DNA from: Actinoalloteichus_B caeruleus
Lineage (GTDB): Bacteria; Actinomycetota; Actinomycetes; Mycobacteriales; Pseudonocardiaceae
DNA length: 64,000 nt
Assembly (NCBI RefSeq): GCF_000718005.1
Contig: NZ_JODV01000013.1
Direction: 5' to 3' (one strand)
The notes under the pieces are model-generated. The model worked only from the letters and a program-made list of their open reading frames with translations, did no database searches and was not told where the DNA came from. The position numbers and the translations under genes were made by a program. Of this stretch, positions 63,587 through 64,000 are shown piece by piece. How positions within the stretch are numbered: the first letter of the stretch is position 1; each line of letters starts with the position of its first letter.

Positions 63587-64000
63587 ATGTGCGGTAGGTA
63601 CGCGATCAGCCTGGATCCGGCGCGACTGGCCGCCGAGTTCGACGCGGTGGACGGTGCGGAGGGAGCCGTGGGACCGGATCACAACGTGACGCCCACCCGC
63701 CTCATCCCGATCATCGTCGAGCGGTTCCCCGTCGGGGCGGACTCCGAGGACCGCAGGCCCGCGCCGGTGCGTTCGGTGCGGGCCGTGCGCTGGGGGCTCG
63801 TCCCCCCGTGGGCACCGGATCTGACCAGCGGACCGCCCATGATCAACGCCCGTGCGGAGACCATCACCGAGAAACCCGCCTACCGGCAGGCGGTGCGCCG
63901 CCGCCGGTGCCTCGTCCCCGCCACCGGGTGGTACGAGTGGCAGCCCAACGAGTCCGGGAAGCAGCCGTTCCTCAGCGTTCGGCGGGACGGGCGCCCACTG
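63587..64000 (+). CDS. second SRAP (HMCES/YedK) family protein, C-terminally cut by the window edge
   Basis: Only 138 codons are in the window. They read MCGRYAISLDPARLAAEFDA with Cys2, DHNVTPTRLIPI, RAVRWGLVPPWAP, PMINARAETITEKPAYR with the conserved Asn87, and RRRCLVPATGWYEWQP with Glu117, so the canonical features are retained as far as visible. The final His is beyond the edge. The gene lies 79 bp downstream of the first SRAP gene on the same strand and is the likely orthologue of Rv3226c, which is found as a single gene beside aroA-rsgA in mycobacteria. The ATG at 63587 follows GGGGAGA. Confidence 0.9.
   Translation, partial: MCGRYAISLDPARLAAEFDAVDGAEGAVGPDHNVTPTRLIPIIVERFPVGADSEDRRPAPVRSVRAVRWGLVPPWAPDLTSGPPMINARAETITEKPAYRQAVRRRRCLVPATGWYEWQPNESGKQPFLSVRRDGRPL

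Overview
The window is about 73% G+C core chromosome from an actinobacterium, most likely of the order Pseudonocardiales. The gene order is that of the Mycobacterium tuberculosis Rv3226c-Rv3268 neighbourhood: LCP ligase, rml genes, wbbL, GDP-mannose genes, fbiAB, whiB2, ahcY, tmk, mtrAB-lpqB, comF-hpf-secA, rsgA-aroA and an SRAP gene. No mycolate genes, tRNA or rRNA genes, insertion sequences, prophage or CRISPR array were seen. The exact genus cannot be fixed from sequence alone.

1-21.8 kb, cell-wall polymer assembly: the start of a TIGR03089 gene, two tandem LytR-CpsA-Psr (LCP) ligases, rmlB-rmlD, six glycosyltransferases (one is a GT2-GT4 fusion and one has a replaced C-terminus), wbbL and a mannose-1-phosphate guanylyltransferase. 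Three accessory items interrupt this block: a four-gene cassette with type VII secretion features (10.2-12.5 kb), an arylamine N-acetyltransferase, and a DNA glycosylase coupled to the guanylyltransferase.

21.8-31.8 kb: coenzyme F420 side-chain genes fbiA-fbiB with a Nudix gene, an M50 peptidase, whiB2, DUF3499, a zincin-like protein, and the mannose run pmm - Trm112 - SIS - manA. Together with the guanylyltransferase the run can make GDP-mannose from fructose-6-phosphate.

31.8-41.4 kb: a CDF metal transporter, an APC amino-acid permease, a large membrane-embedded hydrolase placed where mycobacteria carry alkB-rubAB, ahcY, a gene-free gap of nearly 1 kb, and tmk.

41.4-51.8 kb: the envelope/cell-cycle two-component system mtrA-mtrB-lpqB, then comF, hpf (long leader with a stress-sigma-like promoter) and secA.

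51.8-64 kb: DUF6459, a HAD hydrolase, a TrmH-type methyltransferase, a WS/DGAT homologue with an altered catalytic motif, DUF6912, pruA, two lipoproteins facing a 16-bp-stem terminator, the rsgA-aroA pair, and two tandem SRAP (HMCES/YedK) genes. The first SRAP gene lacks two of the four signature residues.

No wholly new defence or mobile system is evident. The best leads are the divergent SRAP paralogue, the type VII cassette, the glycosyltransferase/NmrA recombination scar, and several candidate regulatory sites (NAT operator, whiB2 palindrome, mtrA boxes, hpf promoter).
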